Source of the DNA: a virus
Virus record (IMG/VR): IMGVR_UViG_3300044634_002377
Span: 1 to 20,864 of that record
Strand: one strand, 5' to 3'
DNA: 20,864 nt
Shown here one piece after another: positions 11,471 to 18,367 of this stretch. The notes under the pieces are model-generated. The model did not search any database and was not told the DNA's origin. It saw only the letters and a program-made list of their open reading frames with translations. The stretch's first letter is position 1. Each line of letters starts with the position of its first letter. The position numbers were made by a program, and so were the translations under genes.

Positions 11471-12257
11471 TAGTATTATTGTTATTAAAACTTATTAGCT
11501 TTTCTTCCATATTTTGGTAAGGCTCTCCAAGAGCTGAAGTTATTCCTGTTCCAGTATGCATAAACAAAAATATATAAGTTTTGTTTCCAGAAATCACTTC
11601 ACTAACTTCATGAGAAACCAAGCATGGAAGAAAAACTATGCTCCCAGCTGAAGGCTTTATTGAATATCCTAGCTGATCAAACACTAGTTCTCCGCCTTCG
11701 TAGTCATCATTTAAATATATGAGAGACGTCCAGTCCATCGAATTTTTTGGGTTTAAAATGTTTCTGTCTATGTGTGGCCCCATGAAACCACCAATTCTAT
11801 ACTTTCTAATACAGTAGTTTCTGGTTATGTGATGCGGTAGATCATTGTTTGTCTTTTCTGACCAAATTTTTAAAGCGTTAATATAATCATCTTCTATCAT
11901 TTTGATAGCTGGCAATGCCAATTGATGAGCTTTGCTTTCTTGAGCATAATTAGAAATATCTTTGCGGGGCCAATATTGATTGTCTTCATTATAAGAAAGG
12001 TCCCAGTCTAACATCTTAGCAACTCCTGCTAAGGCTCCTTCGTTGTCTGGAAATATCTGTTCCCATTTTGTCAAATCATTTTCGTCTAAGCTAACTGGAT
12101 AGCCGTTAATCCATGTGCTCCATGAAGGGAAAACTTTTAAAATTTCAGGGTTTTGATCATTTGATTCCACAAAATCTAAAAACTCTTTAGATTTAGGAAA
12201 TGCATTCTCAATGTATATTACGCCACCAGGCATATCGTGAATTATTGGAGTAGTCAT
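11457..12257 (-). CDS. 2OG-Fe(II) oxygenase, prolyl-4-hydroxylase-like, 266 aa
   Basis: The double-stranded beta-helix core is clear. GFMGPHIDRN gives the H162-x-D164 iron ligands. SLIYLNDDYEGGELVF is the signature strand after it. KPSAGSIVFLPCLVSHEVSE gives the distal H216, and K226 in GNKTYIF would hold 2-oxoglutarate. The family hydroxylates protein side chains or small molecules with Fe(II), O2 and 2-oxoglutarate. No signal peptide, so it acts in the cytosol. The -10 is 6 bases before ATG, suggesting a leaderless mRNA. Substrate unknown; phage structural proteins or the neighbouring small proteins are candidates. Confidence 0.85.
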   Translation of the reverse strand: MTTPIIHDMPGGVIYIENAFPKSKEFLDFVESNDQNPEILKVFPSWSTWINGYPVSLDENDLTKWEQIFPDNEGALAGVAKMLDWDLSYNEDNQYWPRKDISNYAQESKAHQLALPAIKMIEDDYINALKIWSEKTNNDLPHHITRNYCIRKYRIGGFMGPHIDRNILNPKNSMDWTSLIYLNDDYEGGELVFDQLGYSIKPSAGSIVFLPCLVSHEVSEVISGNKTYIFLFMHTGTGITSALGEPYQNMEEKLISFNNNNTIDNI

Positions 12258-12263
12258 GAATTA

Positions 12264-12269
12264 ATTATA
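12264..12269 (-). promoter_or_regulatory. -10 element TATAAT, 6 bases before ATG 12257
   Basis: TATAAT (12269-12264) contains the TAA stop of the upstream gene. A weak -35 (AAGACG at 12293-12288) lies 18 bases upstream. The spacing to ATG implies a leaderless transcript. Confidence 0.5.
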
Positions 12270-12453
12270 GCATTTCTTTGTTTATTGCGTCTTTAATCAC
12301 TGGATCAAGTCTGTCCCAATGTCCTTTTTCGCTTCCCTGGTAAACCTGACCAGTTTCTCTATCCACAAGAAGCCACTTTTCTGGACACTTAGTTTTAACA
12401 GTTAAATTGACAGATTTTAAAATTGTTTTAAACTTAAATTGTTTACGCAACAC
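12265..12453 (-). CDS. Small basic protein of unknown function, 62 aa
   Basis: GTG at 12453 directly abuts the GroES stop, with AAAAGGA just upstream; TTG one codon later is an alternative. The C-terminal half KWLLVDRETGQVYQGSEKGH, followed by WDRLDPVI, looks like a compact beta-hairpin plus helix, a pattern seen in short phage proteins. No catalytic motif. Probably translated with GroES. Confidence 0.62.
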   Translation of the reverse strand: MLRKQFKFKTILKSVNLTVKTKCPEKWLLVDRETGQVYQGSEKGHWDRLDPVIKDAINKEML

Positions 12454-12750
12454 TTATCCTTTTATTGCAAGCACACTTTTTGTATTTAAAAGTAAGTACT
12501 TTTCTCCATCTGTATCTTCAATATCTGTTCCGCTATTTTGGTTGTAATAAACTATATCATTAACATTGAGGCCCGTTATAGGAATGAGCTCGCCTTTATA
12601 GTTATATTCTCCGTTTCCCATTTCTACAATCTTACCAGTTCTAAGGTTAGATTCACTTAATGATGCCATAAGAACTATGCCAGACGTTGTGGTTCTGTCC
12701 TCAACTTTATCTTCTTTTACTAACAACAAGTTGCCAAATGGTTTAATCAT
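12454..12750 (-). CDS. GroES/Cpn10-like co-chaperonin, 98 aa
   Basis: Full GroES length. The matching blocks are PFGNLLLVKED at the N-terminus, the mobile loop SGIVL at residues 23-27 that docks on GroEL, TGKIVEMGNG (38-47), NVNDIVYYN (61-69) and KSVLAI at the end. Phage GroES homologues such as T4 gp31 replace or complement host GroES to fold large capsid proteins. No GroEL is in the window, so it would work with host GroEL. AGGAG lies 9 bases before ATG. Confidence 0.85.
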   Translation of the reverse strand: MIKPFGNLLLVKEDKVEDRTTTSGIVLMASLSESNLRTGKIVEMGNGEYNYKGELIPITGLNVNDIVYYNQNSGTDIEDTDGEKYLLLNTKSVLAIKG

Positions 12751-12756
12751 TTGTTA

Positions 12757-12918
12757 TTACTCCTCAAAAGATTCTTGTGTTTCCCAAAAGCTATCCTTTT
12801 TGAACTGCTCTTGTATTCTTTTTGCATCTAAAATTACAGACATTTCTCTATAAAGTTTTATTCCCATGTAAACACACACTGCAAATATAGCTGCGGCAAA
12901 TATAATAAAGTTATTCAT
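12757..12918 (-). CDS. Single-span membrane microprotein, 53 aa
   Basis: Start ATG 12918 (MNNFIIFAAAIFAVCVYMGI) is 6 bases after a consensus TATAAT, so it is leaderless. The frame extends to 12954, but that upstream part is the promoter. One hydrophobic segment at residues about 4-21 is followed by KLYREMSVILDAKRIQEQFK and an acidic tail, giving N-out/C-in topology with a cytosolic helix. It could be a small holin-like or regulatory membrane peptide. Precedes GroES by 6 bases. Confidence 0.68.
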   Translation of the reverse strand: MNNFIIFAAAIFAVCVYMGIKLYREMSVILDAKRIQEQFKKDSFWETQESFEE

Positions 12919-12924
12919 ATCTAT

Positions 12925-12954
12925 ATTATACAGCACTATAAGTAAAGCTGTCAA
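12925..12954 (-). promoter_or_regulatory. Consensus leaderless promoter before the membrane microprotein and GroES
   Basis: TTGACA (12954-12949), 18-base spacer, TATAAT (12930-12925), 6 bases to ATG 12918. The TGA inside TTGACA is the stop codon of the upstream oxygenase gene. Confidence 0.8.
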
Positions 12955-13631
12955 TCCTTATATATATTTTTTAATACTTCTCTAGAATCAAAACCTTTAA
13001 ATTCATATTCCTTTTCTTTAACAAGCCATAGAATTACAGCATACTTAGTTCCGTCTGATATCATCCTGCCACCGTGCCACTGATCGGCTGGGAAAACAAA
13101 TGCGTCCAAGGCTCTTGGCTTGCACACAAGACCGCCTGCGCCATCTTTATATAAATAAAATGTATCACCGTACCGCGCTGCATGTGGAGATTCTTCAAAA
13201 TCAGCTTCGTCAAAGCTCTCCAAGAAAACAACTTCTCCGTCTGAATAATTATCGTTAAGGTATATAACACAGCTCCAAACTAAAGATGAGAAATCGTTGT
13301 GGACGTCCTGATGTATTCTAAGCTGTATATCTTTTGATAGTTTTGTTATAGAAACTCCATAAAAATATAAATCTTGATCTATTTTATATTCTGATTTAAC
13401 AGTGTCTATAAATTTTTTAGAATACTTATTTATAATTGGCTCTAGATCTTTAAACAAATACGGTGGCTTCTGGTCTGGGAATATTGCTCTAGATGCCAAT
13501 CCTTTATTTACTGCTATGCCAACTCTACTTTTAAACTTTAAATCATCATCCGAATTTTTATTAATCCAGTCTATTAAAAACAAAGAGTCTTCCTCAGATA
13601 TAAAGTTGTTAATTAATTTTATATCTTTCAT
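12951..13631 (-). CDS. 2OG-Fe(II) oxygenase, 226 aa
   Basis: Iron ligands are H107-x-D109 (RIHQDVH) and H186 (ADQWHGGRM), with K196 (DGTKYAVILW) as the likely 2-oxoglutarate anchor. SCVIYLNDNYSDGEVVFLES is the typical strand after the HxD. The N-terminus KLINNFISEEDSLFLIDW is the standard helical lead-in of prolyl-4-hydroxylase-like enzymes. Between them KPRALDAFVFPA is the conserved turn before the distal His. Cytosolic, complete length. It overlaps the next gene upstream by four bases (ATGA), so the oxygenases are translated as a set. Confidence 0.85.
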   Translation of the reverse strand: MKDIKLINNFISEEDSLFLIDWINKNSDDDLKFKSRVGIAVNKGLASRAIFPDQKPPYLFKDLEPIINKYSKKFIDTVKSEYKIDQDLYFYGVSITKLSKDIQLRIHQDVHNDFSSLVWSCVIYLNDNYSDGEVVFLESFDEADFEESPHAARYGDTFYLYKDGAGGLVCKPRALDAFVFPADQWHGGRMISDGTKYAVILWLVKEKEYEFKGFDSREVLKNIYKD

Positions 13632-14230
13632 TGATTAACTGAATCTGGGAATATGTCTATTAATAAATGAACTCTGTCTATGCTGCTATCATTTAAAACA
13701 GAATGTGGCTTTAAGTTATTTATCTCCCAACATTCCCCGCACTTCATGTTAATTTTTTCTCCATTAACAGTATAATAAACACTATCATTTGTTATAATCG
13801 GTATATGGAATCTCTTTACAGTAGATAGGTAATCTCCTTTATCGGTATGCTCTGGAACATCCTTATTAGATTCAAGCTTAATTAGAAGGACTCTTCCAGA
13901 AGTGCCGCCGTAGATTGACTCTAGATCTTTTACTATAGGTGACACTAAGTCAAAAATGTTTTGATCCTTAATGACTGTATCTATTTTTGTTCCAAAGTCC
14001 CACTGTAGGCTGTGGTCTTGTACTATAAATGTTTGTGTGTGTGCGTGTGGATTTGCTCTGCCTGCGTAAACCACATTTTGCCTATTCTGATCAATTAGCC
14101 ATTCAGAGCTAAATTTTTGTAAGGCATCTTCAATATGAACTACATCATAAGTTTTATTAAATCTAAAATTAAAATCTTCTAATTCTTTTTTTGGAGTTAG
14201 ATCTCCTCTAAGAAATGCCATTTGTCTCAT
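13628..14230 (-). CDS. Aspartyl/asparaginyl beta-hydroxylase-like protein, about 200 aa
   Basis: The core reads RVLLIKLESNKDVPEHTDKG (H128-x-D130), then KRFHIPIITNDSVYYTVNGE, MKCGECWEINNLKPHSVLND (H176) and DRVHLLID (R186). This HxD...H...R pattern with HIPIITN matches the Asp/Asn beta-hydroxylase family, a cupin-type Fe(II)/2OG dioxygenase acting on proteins. Residue numbers assume ATG 14230; 14221 is equally possible and 14263 would extend far into the upstream gene. It overlaps the sulfotransferase gene by 23 bases. Confidence 0.8.
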   Translation of the reverse strand: MRQMAFLRGDLTPKKELEDFNFRFNKTYDVVHIEDALQKFSSEWLIDQNRQNVVYAGRANPHAHTQTFIVQDHSLQWDFGTKIDTVIKDQNIFDLVSPIVKDLESIYGGTSGRVLLIKLESNKDVPEHTDKGDYLSTVKRFHIPIITNDSVYYTVNGEKINMKCGECWEINNLKPHSVLNDSSIDRVHLLIDIFPDSVNQ

Positions 14231-15077
14231 TATCCCTAACATAGTTATAAATAAAGTAATCAATGTTGTTATTCTTTATAATCAATTCAGCGTCTTCTTC
14301 AGATATAAGAGACATTAGGTACTCAGTAGTAATGTTTTTCTCATCTCCGTATGAAAAAGATCCGTAGTTTATAATATTGTTTTGGTCAAACTCTACCTCT
14401 ATTTGATAGTTATTATTAAACCAATCGCTGATATTTTTTTCAAACATAGCAATATTGTCTAAAGAGTTTACAATTTTAAACTTTTTTATCGCCTCCATTG
14501 CATTTTCTTGAGAAGTTTTTTCGTTTCCAACAAACCAAGTAAACGCCTCTCCCTTTTTAAAAAATGGATCCATCATTTCTTCATGATTTTTTGTGTAAAA
14601 GCTTCTAGGATCAAATGAACGCTCATCAGCTGAATTGCAAATAAACCTGGATTGATAGTTATTGTGTAGCTTAAAATTTGGATCTTCAAAAAGATAGTAT
14701 CTTAATTTTTCCAGCGTGGACTTTCTTTCAATATACTCATCTCTTAAAAAAAGAGCACGATTATATATAAAATTAAAATAGCTTAGTCTAGCTTCAACTG
14801 GGTGTCTTACTACAACAGCAACATCTAAAGAGTCTATTAGATCAATTGGATAGGTACCAGCATGCATAGATATGTAAGCCTTGTTAACAAAATTTTTATT
14901 GTTTGGATAGTGTGTACTTATATAGTAAGGTATATTATTTTTATCTAAAGATTTCTTTATATTTGCAGATACATATTTACCAGCAGTTTTTGGTATGTGC
15001 AAAAAATATAGCTGCTTTAGACTTCCTTCTTGATTAAGTTCTTGTTCCAGCCGTTCTCGATTATTTTCTCGTTCCAC
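14208..15077 (-). CDS. Sulfotransferase-family protein, 289 aa
   Basis: Residues 24-36 (YFLHIPKTAGKYV) form the 5' phosphosulfate-binding loop of the Sulfotransfer_2-type family. VVVRHPVEARLSYFNFIYN at 88-106 is the 3' phosphate motif (R91 and S99). Known enzymes move sulfate from PAPS to sugars or tyrosine. No membrane anchor, so cytosolic. GTG 15077 is chosen because AAGGAG sits 9 bases upstream; this places the first 20 codons within the upstream gene (61-base overlap). Substrate unknown, but sugar is plausible given the glycosyltransferase. Confidence 0.82.
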   Translation of the reverse strand: MERENNRERLEQELNQEGSLKQLYFLHIPKTAGKYVSANIKKSLDKNNIPYYISTHYPNNKNFVNKAYISMHAGTYPIDLIDSLDVAVVVRHPVEARLSYFNFIYNRALFLRDEYIERKSTLEKLRYYLFEDPNFKLHNNYQSRFICNSADERSFDPRSFYTKNHEEMMDPFFKKGEAFTWFVGNEKTSQENAMEAIKKFKIVNSLDNIAMFEKNISDWFNNNYQIEVEFDQNNIINYGSFSYGDEKNITTEYLMSLISEEDAELIIKNNNIDYFIYNYVRDNETNGIS

Positions 15078-15883
15078 TTATTAAGGCTCCTTCCTTGATT
15101 ATAAGAGCCTTCCTTGTGTCTTTCACGAAGAATTTCTGTCCACTCTTCTTCAGAGTGTTGAGCTTTTTCAGAATGCCAGGCTTCTGATCCTGGGTACTCG
15201 TATCTCCAGTAAGCTCTAATTAGCGCTTTAGATCCGCCCTTAGCAATCATTGGGCTATGGTAAAAAGGGTGACCAGAAGGGAACATTATTAAGTCACCAG
15301 CATTTGGCTTGTAGTATACGTGACTAAGTAGATCTTCCTTATCATCACTTAGCTCTATGATGTTTACTCCACCATCTTCATAATCATCATTCAAATAGAA
15401 TAAGCATGTTGTTCCAAACTTTAGGCCAGGATCTTCTCTTCTTTCTTCTTGGAAATCAGTGTGGTAGTTCATGCCCTGGAAATCGTTAACTCCCATTCCG
15501 TCTTTATAGTAAGCTATATCAACCGAATCCCAGCACCAGTTATCGTAATCCACTTTAACTGAGCCAAAGTACTGAACTGAAGATTCATGAAACACTTTAA
15601 ACAAATCTTTAACGTACTCATTATTTGTAATTCCAATTTCTTTATCAGAAAAATTTTCATCCATAAACTTTTGCCAATCATCTTTGCTGGGAAATGATTC
15701 AAAGTATCCTCTAGATGTTGGTATTATTATATGAAAACCAAACGTATACCAAGGAATTGATTTATCTTCATGGTTACTTAGGTAATATTCTAGCATCTCT
15801 TTAGAGTTACTTAGGGCATTTTTAAATACCCAAACTTTTTCATGAAGTTTTTCTACCTCAATCTCTTTACCATTTATAATCAA
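15017..15883 (-). CDS. 2OG-Fe(II) oxygenase, 288 aa
   Basis: The core motifs are NYHTDFQ (H141-x-D143), TTCLFYLNDDYEDGGVNIIE, KPNAGDLIMFPSGHPFYHSP with the distal H209, and R223 in KALIRAYWRYEY for 2-oxoglutarate. The N-terminal 100 residues form a family-variable helical domain. The start is TTG 15883 with GTAGGAAC upstream; no ATG is close by in frame. It is the largest of the five oxygenase-like proteins and sits immediately before the sulfotransferase. Substrate unknown. Confidence 0.83.
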   Translation of the reverse strand: MIINGKEIEVEKLHEKVWVFKNALSNSKEMLEYYLSNHEDKSIPWYTFGFHIIIPTSRGYFESFPSKDDWQKFMDENFSDKEIGITNNEYVKDLFKVFHESSVQYFGSVKVDYDNWCWDSVDIAYYKDGMGVNDFQGMNYHTDFQEERREDPGLKFGTTCLFYLNDDYEDGGVNIIELSDDKEDLLSHVYYKPNAGDLIMFPSGHPFYHSPMIAKGGSKALIRAYWRYEYPGSEAWHSEKAQHSEEEWTEILRERHKEGSYNQGRSLNKWNEKIIENGWNKNLIKKEV

Positions 15884-15919
15884 TTGATAGTTCCTACCTT
15901 TAGAAAGATAATAGATAGT

Positions 15920-16057
15920 CTATTTCTTTGGATGTTTTGGAGAGTAATCTCCTACGATAGCTTTTATTCTACCGTCTTTTCTTAATCTCACAATTTTACC
16001 ATCACGAATAATCGTGTCGTTAAAAGGTACTTGCCTGCCAAATTTTTTTGGAGGCAT
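15920..16057 (-). CDS. Basic microprotein, 45 aa
   Basis: Reads MPPKKFGRQVPFNDTIIRDG then KIVRLRKDGRIKAIVGDYSP and KHPKK. Strongly basic, with a predicted beta-hairpin (TIIRDGKIVRLRKDG). The start overlaps the upstream stop by one base (TAATG). The basic charge suggests nucleic-acid or acidic-protein binding. Family unknown. Confidence 0.65.
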   Translation of the reverse strand: MPPKKFGRQVPFNDTIIRDGKIVRLRKDGRIKAIVGDYSPKHPKK

Positions 16058-16239
16058 TATACTTTCTTTCTTCCAGTTTTTCTAGGTGCTTGAGGAACAG
16101 CTGGTGTTTCTCTTCTAATACCGTGCTTGTTGACATCGATTTTCATTGGAGGTCTTTTAGGCTGTACGCCAGATTTAAATTTACCCTGAGAAGGATTCTT
16201 TTTTGTTGCTTCTCCAGAGCTTACAACGTTTTCTGACAC
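16057..16239 (-). CDS. Basic disordered protein, 60 aa (GTG start)
   Basis: Starts at GTG 16239 within a TAGTG overlap. Composition is Lys/Arg/Pro-rich and low in hydrophobics (KFKSGVQPKRPPMKIDVNKH; RKTGRKKV end), so it is probably disordered and nucleic-acid binding. No known family. Part of the coupled chain from 16592 to 15920. Confidence 0.62.
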   Translation of the reverse strand: MSENVVSSGEATKKNPSQGKFKSGVQPKRPPMKIDVNKHGIRRETPAVPQAPRKTGRKKV

Positions 16240-16346
16240 TACGCTCCCTTAATTTGTGAGATAGTTACAACATTATTGTTAGCTGGTGATGGAGCTGATT
16301 CATACTGAATTTGCTCGTCTTTACCGCATGCACAATCTTTACACAT
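16239..16346 (-). CDS. MCxxCxC microprotein 3, 35 aa
   Basis: Reads MCKDCACGKDEQIQYESAPS then PANNNVVTISQIKGA. Cys at 2, 5 and 7 match the CXXCGC-type N-terminal metal-binding motif known from HypB, with A in place of G. The rest is acidic or polar and disordered. One-base overlaps at both ends (TAATG, TAGTG) support expression. One of three paralogue-like peptides downstream of the radical SAM gene. Confidence 0.72.
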   Translation of the reverse strand: MCKDCACGKDEQIQYESAPSPANNNVVTISQIKGA

Positions 16347-16438
16347 TATTGATCCCTTTGATCTGATACATCCTGGATATTAACTTCTTTAATTCCAGTT
16401 TCGCTTCCTACGCTTTCGCAACCGCATTCAAAGCACAT
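16346..16438 (-). CDS. MCxxCGC microprotein 2, 30 aa
   Basis: Reads MCFECGCESVGSETGIKEVN then IQDVSDQRDQ. C2, C5 and C7 form the exact HypB-type CXXCGC motif. A possible N-terminal amine plus three thiolates could bind Ni(II), Zn(II) or Fe. It begins one base after the preceding stop and ends in a TAATG overlap with microprotein 3. Confidence 0.7.
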   Translation of the reverse strand: MCFECGCESVGSETGIKEVNIQDVSDQRDQ

Positions 16439-16439
16439 A

Positions 16440-16592
16440 TTACTTTGGACCCTGAGCCTGCGCTTGGTTTGAAACGTCTGTTGATGGGAATGCTGCCTTT
16501 GGGTCAGCTGCGTACTGCTCGTTGTTACCCCATACTGTTGAATCGTTTACTTTTGGTGATGTAAATCCGTTTAAATCTTTTCCGTCTGACAT
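16440..16592 (-). CDS. Disordered microprotein, 50 aa
   Basis: Reads MSDGKDLNGFTSPKVNDSTV then WGNNEQYAADPKAAF and a Gln-rich tail. No Cys. TAGGAGC lies about 9 bases before ATG 16592. Low hydrophobicity suggests disorder. It sits between microproteins 1 and 2 in the same operon. Function unknown. Confidence 0.65.
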   Translation of the reverse strand: MSDGKDLNGFTSPKVNDSTVWGNNEQYAADPKAAFPSTDVSNQAQAQGPK

Positions 16593-16639
16593 GTTATTGC
16601 TCCTATAGGTTATTTATTTAAGCGGGACTAGTATTCCAC

Positions 16640-16744
16640 TTATGAATCTATTATATCATTTAGTTGATTAGGATCAACCTCTGCCTCTGTGGGCCTCTCA
16701 TTGCCAAGACCCACGTGGTCTGCACATCCGCATATCCAACACAT
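16640..16744 (-). CDS. MCxxCGC microprotein 1, 34 aa
   Basis: Reads MCWICGCADHVGLGNERPTE then AEVDPNQLNDIIDS. C2, C5, C7 and a nearby H10 give a HypB-like CXXCGC site with an added His. It starts 5 bases after the stop of the radical SAM gene. The acidic C-terminus is shared in character, not in sequence, with the other two peptides. Confidence 0.7.
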   Translation of the reverse strand: MCWICGCADHVGLGNERPTEAEVDPNQLNDIIDS

Positions 16745-16749
16745 CTGCG

Positions 16750-17748
16750 CTAGCCCCAGATGGCCGCTGAGCACTTGGTACACATATTAGAGTATGAGTC
16801 TTCTATCATGCTTGTTCTCTCTTTGCTAAACCATATATCTTTAATTGTAGATTTATTAGAATTTCCGTACACTGTCTTAAAATCAAAATCAGCACAGCAG
16901 ATAAATAAGTCACCATTTGGGTTAATATGTATCCACTCATTAGTTCTGCTTCTTACGCCTAATCCACCATTGCATCCTATTACCTTCTTGCCTTCTCCCG
17001 CCAAATATTTATTAATAGCTGAAGTCTGATCAATTATTCCTGAATCAGCAAGGTGGCCTGCTCTGTCGTATAAATGGTGGGCTGGGAAAACTTCAATTGA
17101 AGGAAATATAGATTTTAATAGCTTAACCTCTTGAGCTAAATCTCCAGACTCTACATCTAAATTTAAATCTGGGGCCCCAGGAAGTATGTCTAACCACCCA
17201 CCATTTTCAACTAATGAATTATTATTTAGACCATTAACCATTAAAAAAAATCTATTTTCTAAAACTAATTCATTTAGTTCTTCTGCAGCATATAAAACAT
17301 TATCTACCATTTTATCAAACATTTTTTCATTTAAATTTACATACTTAGACCATCTGGTTTTATCTCCAGATGGTATATTTAAAAGAATTCCACCAATCAC
17401 ATCGATATTTTTTTTAATTATATCAACTTTTTTCTTGGTAAGTGGAGTACCATTTGTAAGTATGTTTATTGTAAAGTTATATTTTCTATACAAATCAAAC
17501 ATCTCTTCAAAGTTTTTATACAATAGCACTTCGTTGTAATTAGCTGTATAAATGTTTTTTAGATTAGGGTCTACAAAATCACTTTTGCCATTATGAAGTT
17601 GAGAGAGTATATTTTCTAACTCCCCCAACTCCATATCTCTAATAGCAGATTTTGGGTTTCCTTCATAAGAAACTGGGCAAAACCAACATCCAGCATTACA
17701 TAGACCGTTTACATCTATTTGTACTGCGCTGATCTTGTATTGTGACAA
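16750..17748 (-). CDS. Radical SAM protein with SPASM-like C-terminus, 332 aa
   Basis: C17-x3-C21-x2-C24 (CNAGCWFC) is the [4Fe-4S]/SAM motif that cleaves S-adenosylmethionine to a radical. The barrel follows, with INILTNGTPL near residue 95. The C-terminal third carries Cys at 259, 284, 285, 323 and 326, with NPNGDLFICCADFDF and MCTKC, typical of a SPASM or twitch domain that holds auxiliary Fe-S clusters. SPASM enzymes often modify peptides (RiPPs) or proteins. The start is TTG 17748, one base after the upstream stop. The substrate is not shown; adjacent Cys-rich microproteins are candidates. Confidence 0.85.
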   Translation of the reverse strand: MSQYKISAVQIDVNGLCNAGCWFCPVSYEGNPKSAIRDMELGELENILSQLHNGKSDFVDPNLKNIYTANYNEVLLYKNFEEMFDLYRKYNFTINILTNGTPLTKKKVDIIKKNIDVIGGILLNIPSGDKTRWSKYVNLNEKMFDKMVDNVLYAAEELNELVLENRFFLMVNGLNNNSLVENGGWLDILPGAPDLNLDVESGDLAQEVKLLKSIFPSIEVFPAHHLYDRAGHLADSGIIDQTSAINKYLAGEGKKVIGCNGGLGVRSRTNEWIHINPNGDLFICCADFDFKTVYGNSNKSTIKDIWFSKERTSMIEDSYSNMCTKCSAAIWG

Positions 17749-17749
17749 C

Positions 17750-18220
17750 TTAGTCTTTTAGTGACTTCCATGGGTTAGGAGGAAGCTTTAGGCTTGACTC
17801 CAAGAACCAGTTCCATTCTTGATGGGCTGAAAGTCGTTCAGATAGATATGATGATAGTCCGTACTCTTTGTTTTCATTTGCAACAGAGATAAGATTTTTA
17901 ATCTCTTCGATCATCTTCTTATTAATTGGAACTAAGTGAATTGCCATTTCCACGCCACAGTATGTATCTGGCTTAACATTTCCTAGAGTTTGGTTGGATG
18001 CATACTCTTCTAGGGTGTAAGGCGCTTCTCCGCCTAATCGGCGAAGCCATGTTGAGGTGTTGTGTACGCCATCTTCAGAGTCTAAATAGATATCCTCATA
18101 GACAATTCGTGATTGACGCATCAATACAGATTCTGTATTCCAGAAGAACCCTCTTACAAGGTTTGTATAAACAACCGAGTTAGCTTGGAAGGTCTTCAAT
18201 AGATTGATTAGCTTTTCCAT
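17750..18220 (-). CDS. Dps-like ferritin-fold protein lacking ferroxidase residues, 156 aa
   Basis: The start MEKLINLLKTFQANSVVYTN, VRGFFWNTES, a central helix and LRRLGGEAPYTLEEYAS follow the Dps layout and length. Dps ferroxidase ligands would lie at the FFWN, MRQSR and DGVHNTSTW positions, but the usual His, His, Asp and Glu appear as F, Q, H and T by my alignment. The protein may keep the four-helix shell or DNA-binding role without iron oxidation. Ends one base before the radical SAM start. The assignment rests on motif-level similarity. Confidence 0.65.
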   Translation of the reverse strand: MEKLINLLKTFQANSVVYTNLVRGFFWNTESVLMRQSRIVYEDIYLDSEDGVHNTSTWLRRLGGEAPYTLEEYASNQTLGNVKPDTYCGVEMAIHLVPINKKMIEEIKNLISVANENKEYGLSSYLSERLSAHQEWNWFLESSLKLPPNPWKSLKD

Positions 18221-18236
18221 TTTTTTCCTTTTACGA

Positions 18237-18359
18237 TTACCTTTTATAAATTTTATTATAACAGGTCTTACATACTTGAATCATTTTGGTTTCTGTAGAA
18301 GTTATATATTTTGCTTCTTCAAAACAATCTTTAATTTCACATTTATCTAAATCGGTCAT
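18237..18359 (-). CDS. Zinc-binding microprotein, 40 aa
   Basis: Reads MTDLDKCEIKDCFEEAKYIT then STETKMIQVCKTCYNKIYKR. C7 and C12 with CKTC at C30 and C33 make a four-Cys zinc site. Starts 8 bases after the stop of the DUF2061 gene. Basic C-terminus. Function unknown. Confidence 0.68.
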   Translation of the reverse strand: MTDLDKCEIKDCFEEAKYITSTETKMIQVCKTCYNKIYKR

Positions 18360-18367
18360 TAATTTAA

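Noticed and set aside
12919-12954. N-terminal extension of the membrane microprotein to 12954
   Set aside because: These bases are the TTGACA/TATAAT promoter; the leaderless ATG 12918 is a better start.
17186-17539. 117-codon plus-strand frame inside the radical SAM gene
   Set aside because: Antisense to a clearly recognised enzyme; no promoter or ribosome site.
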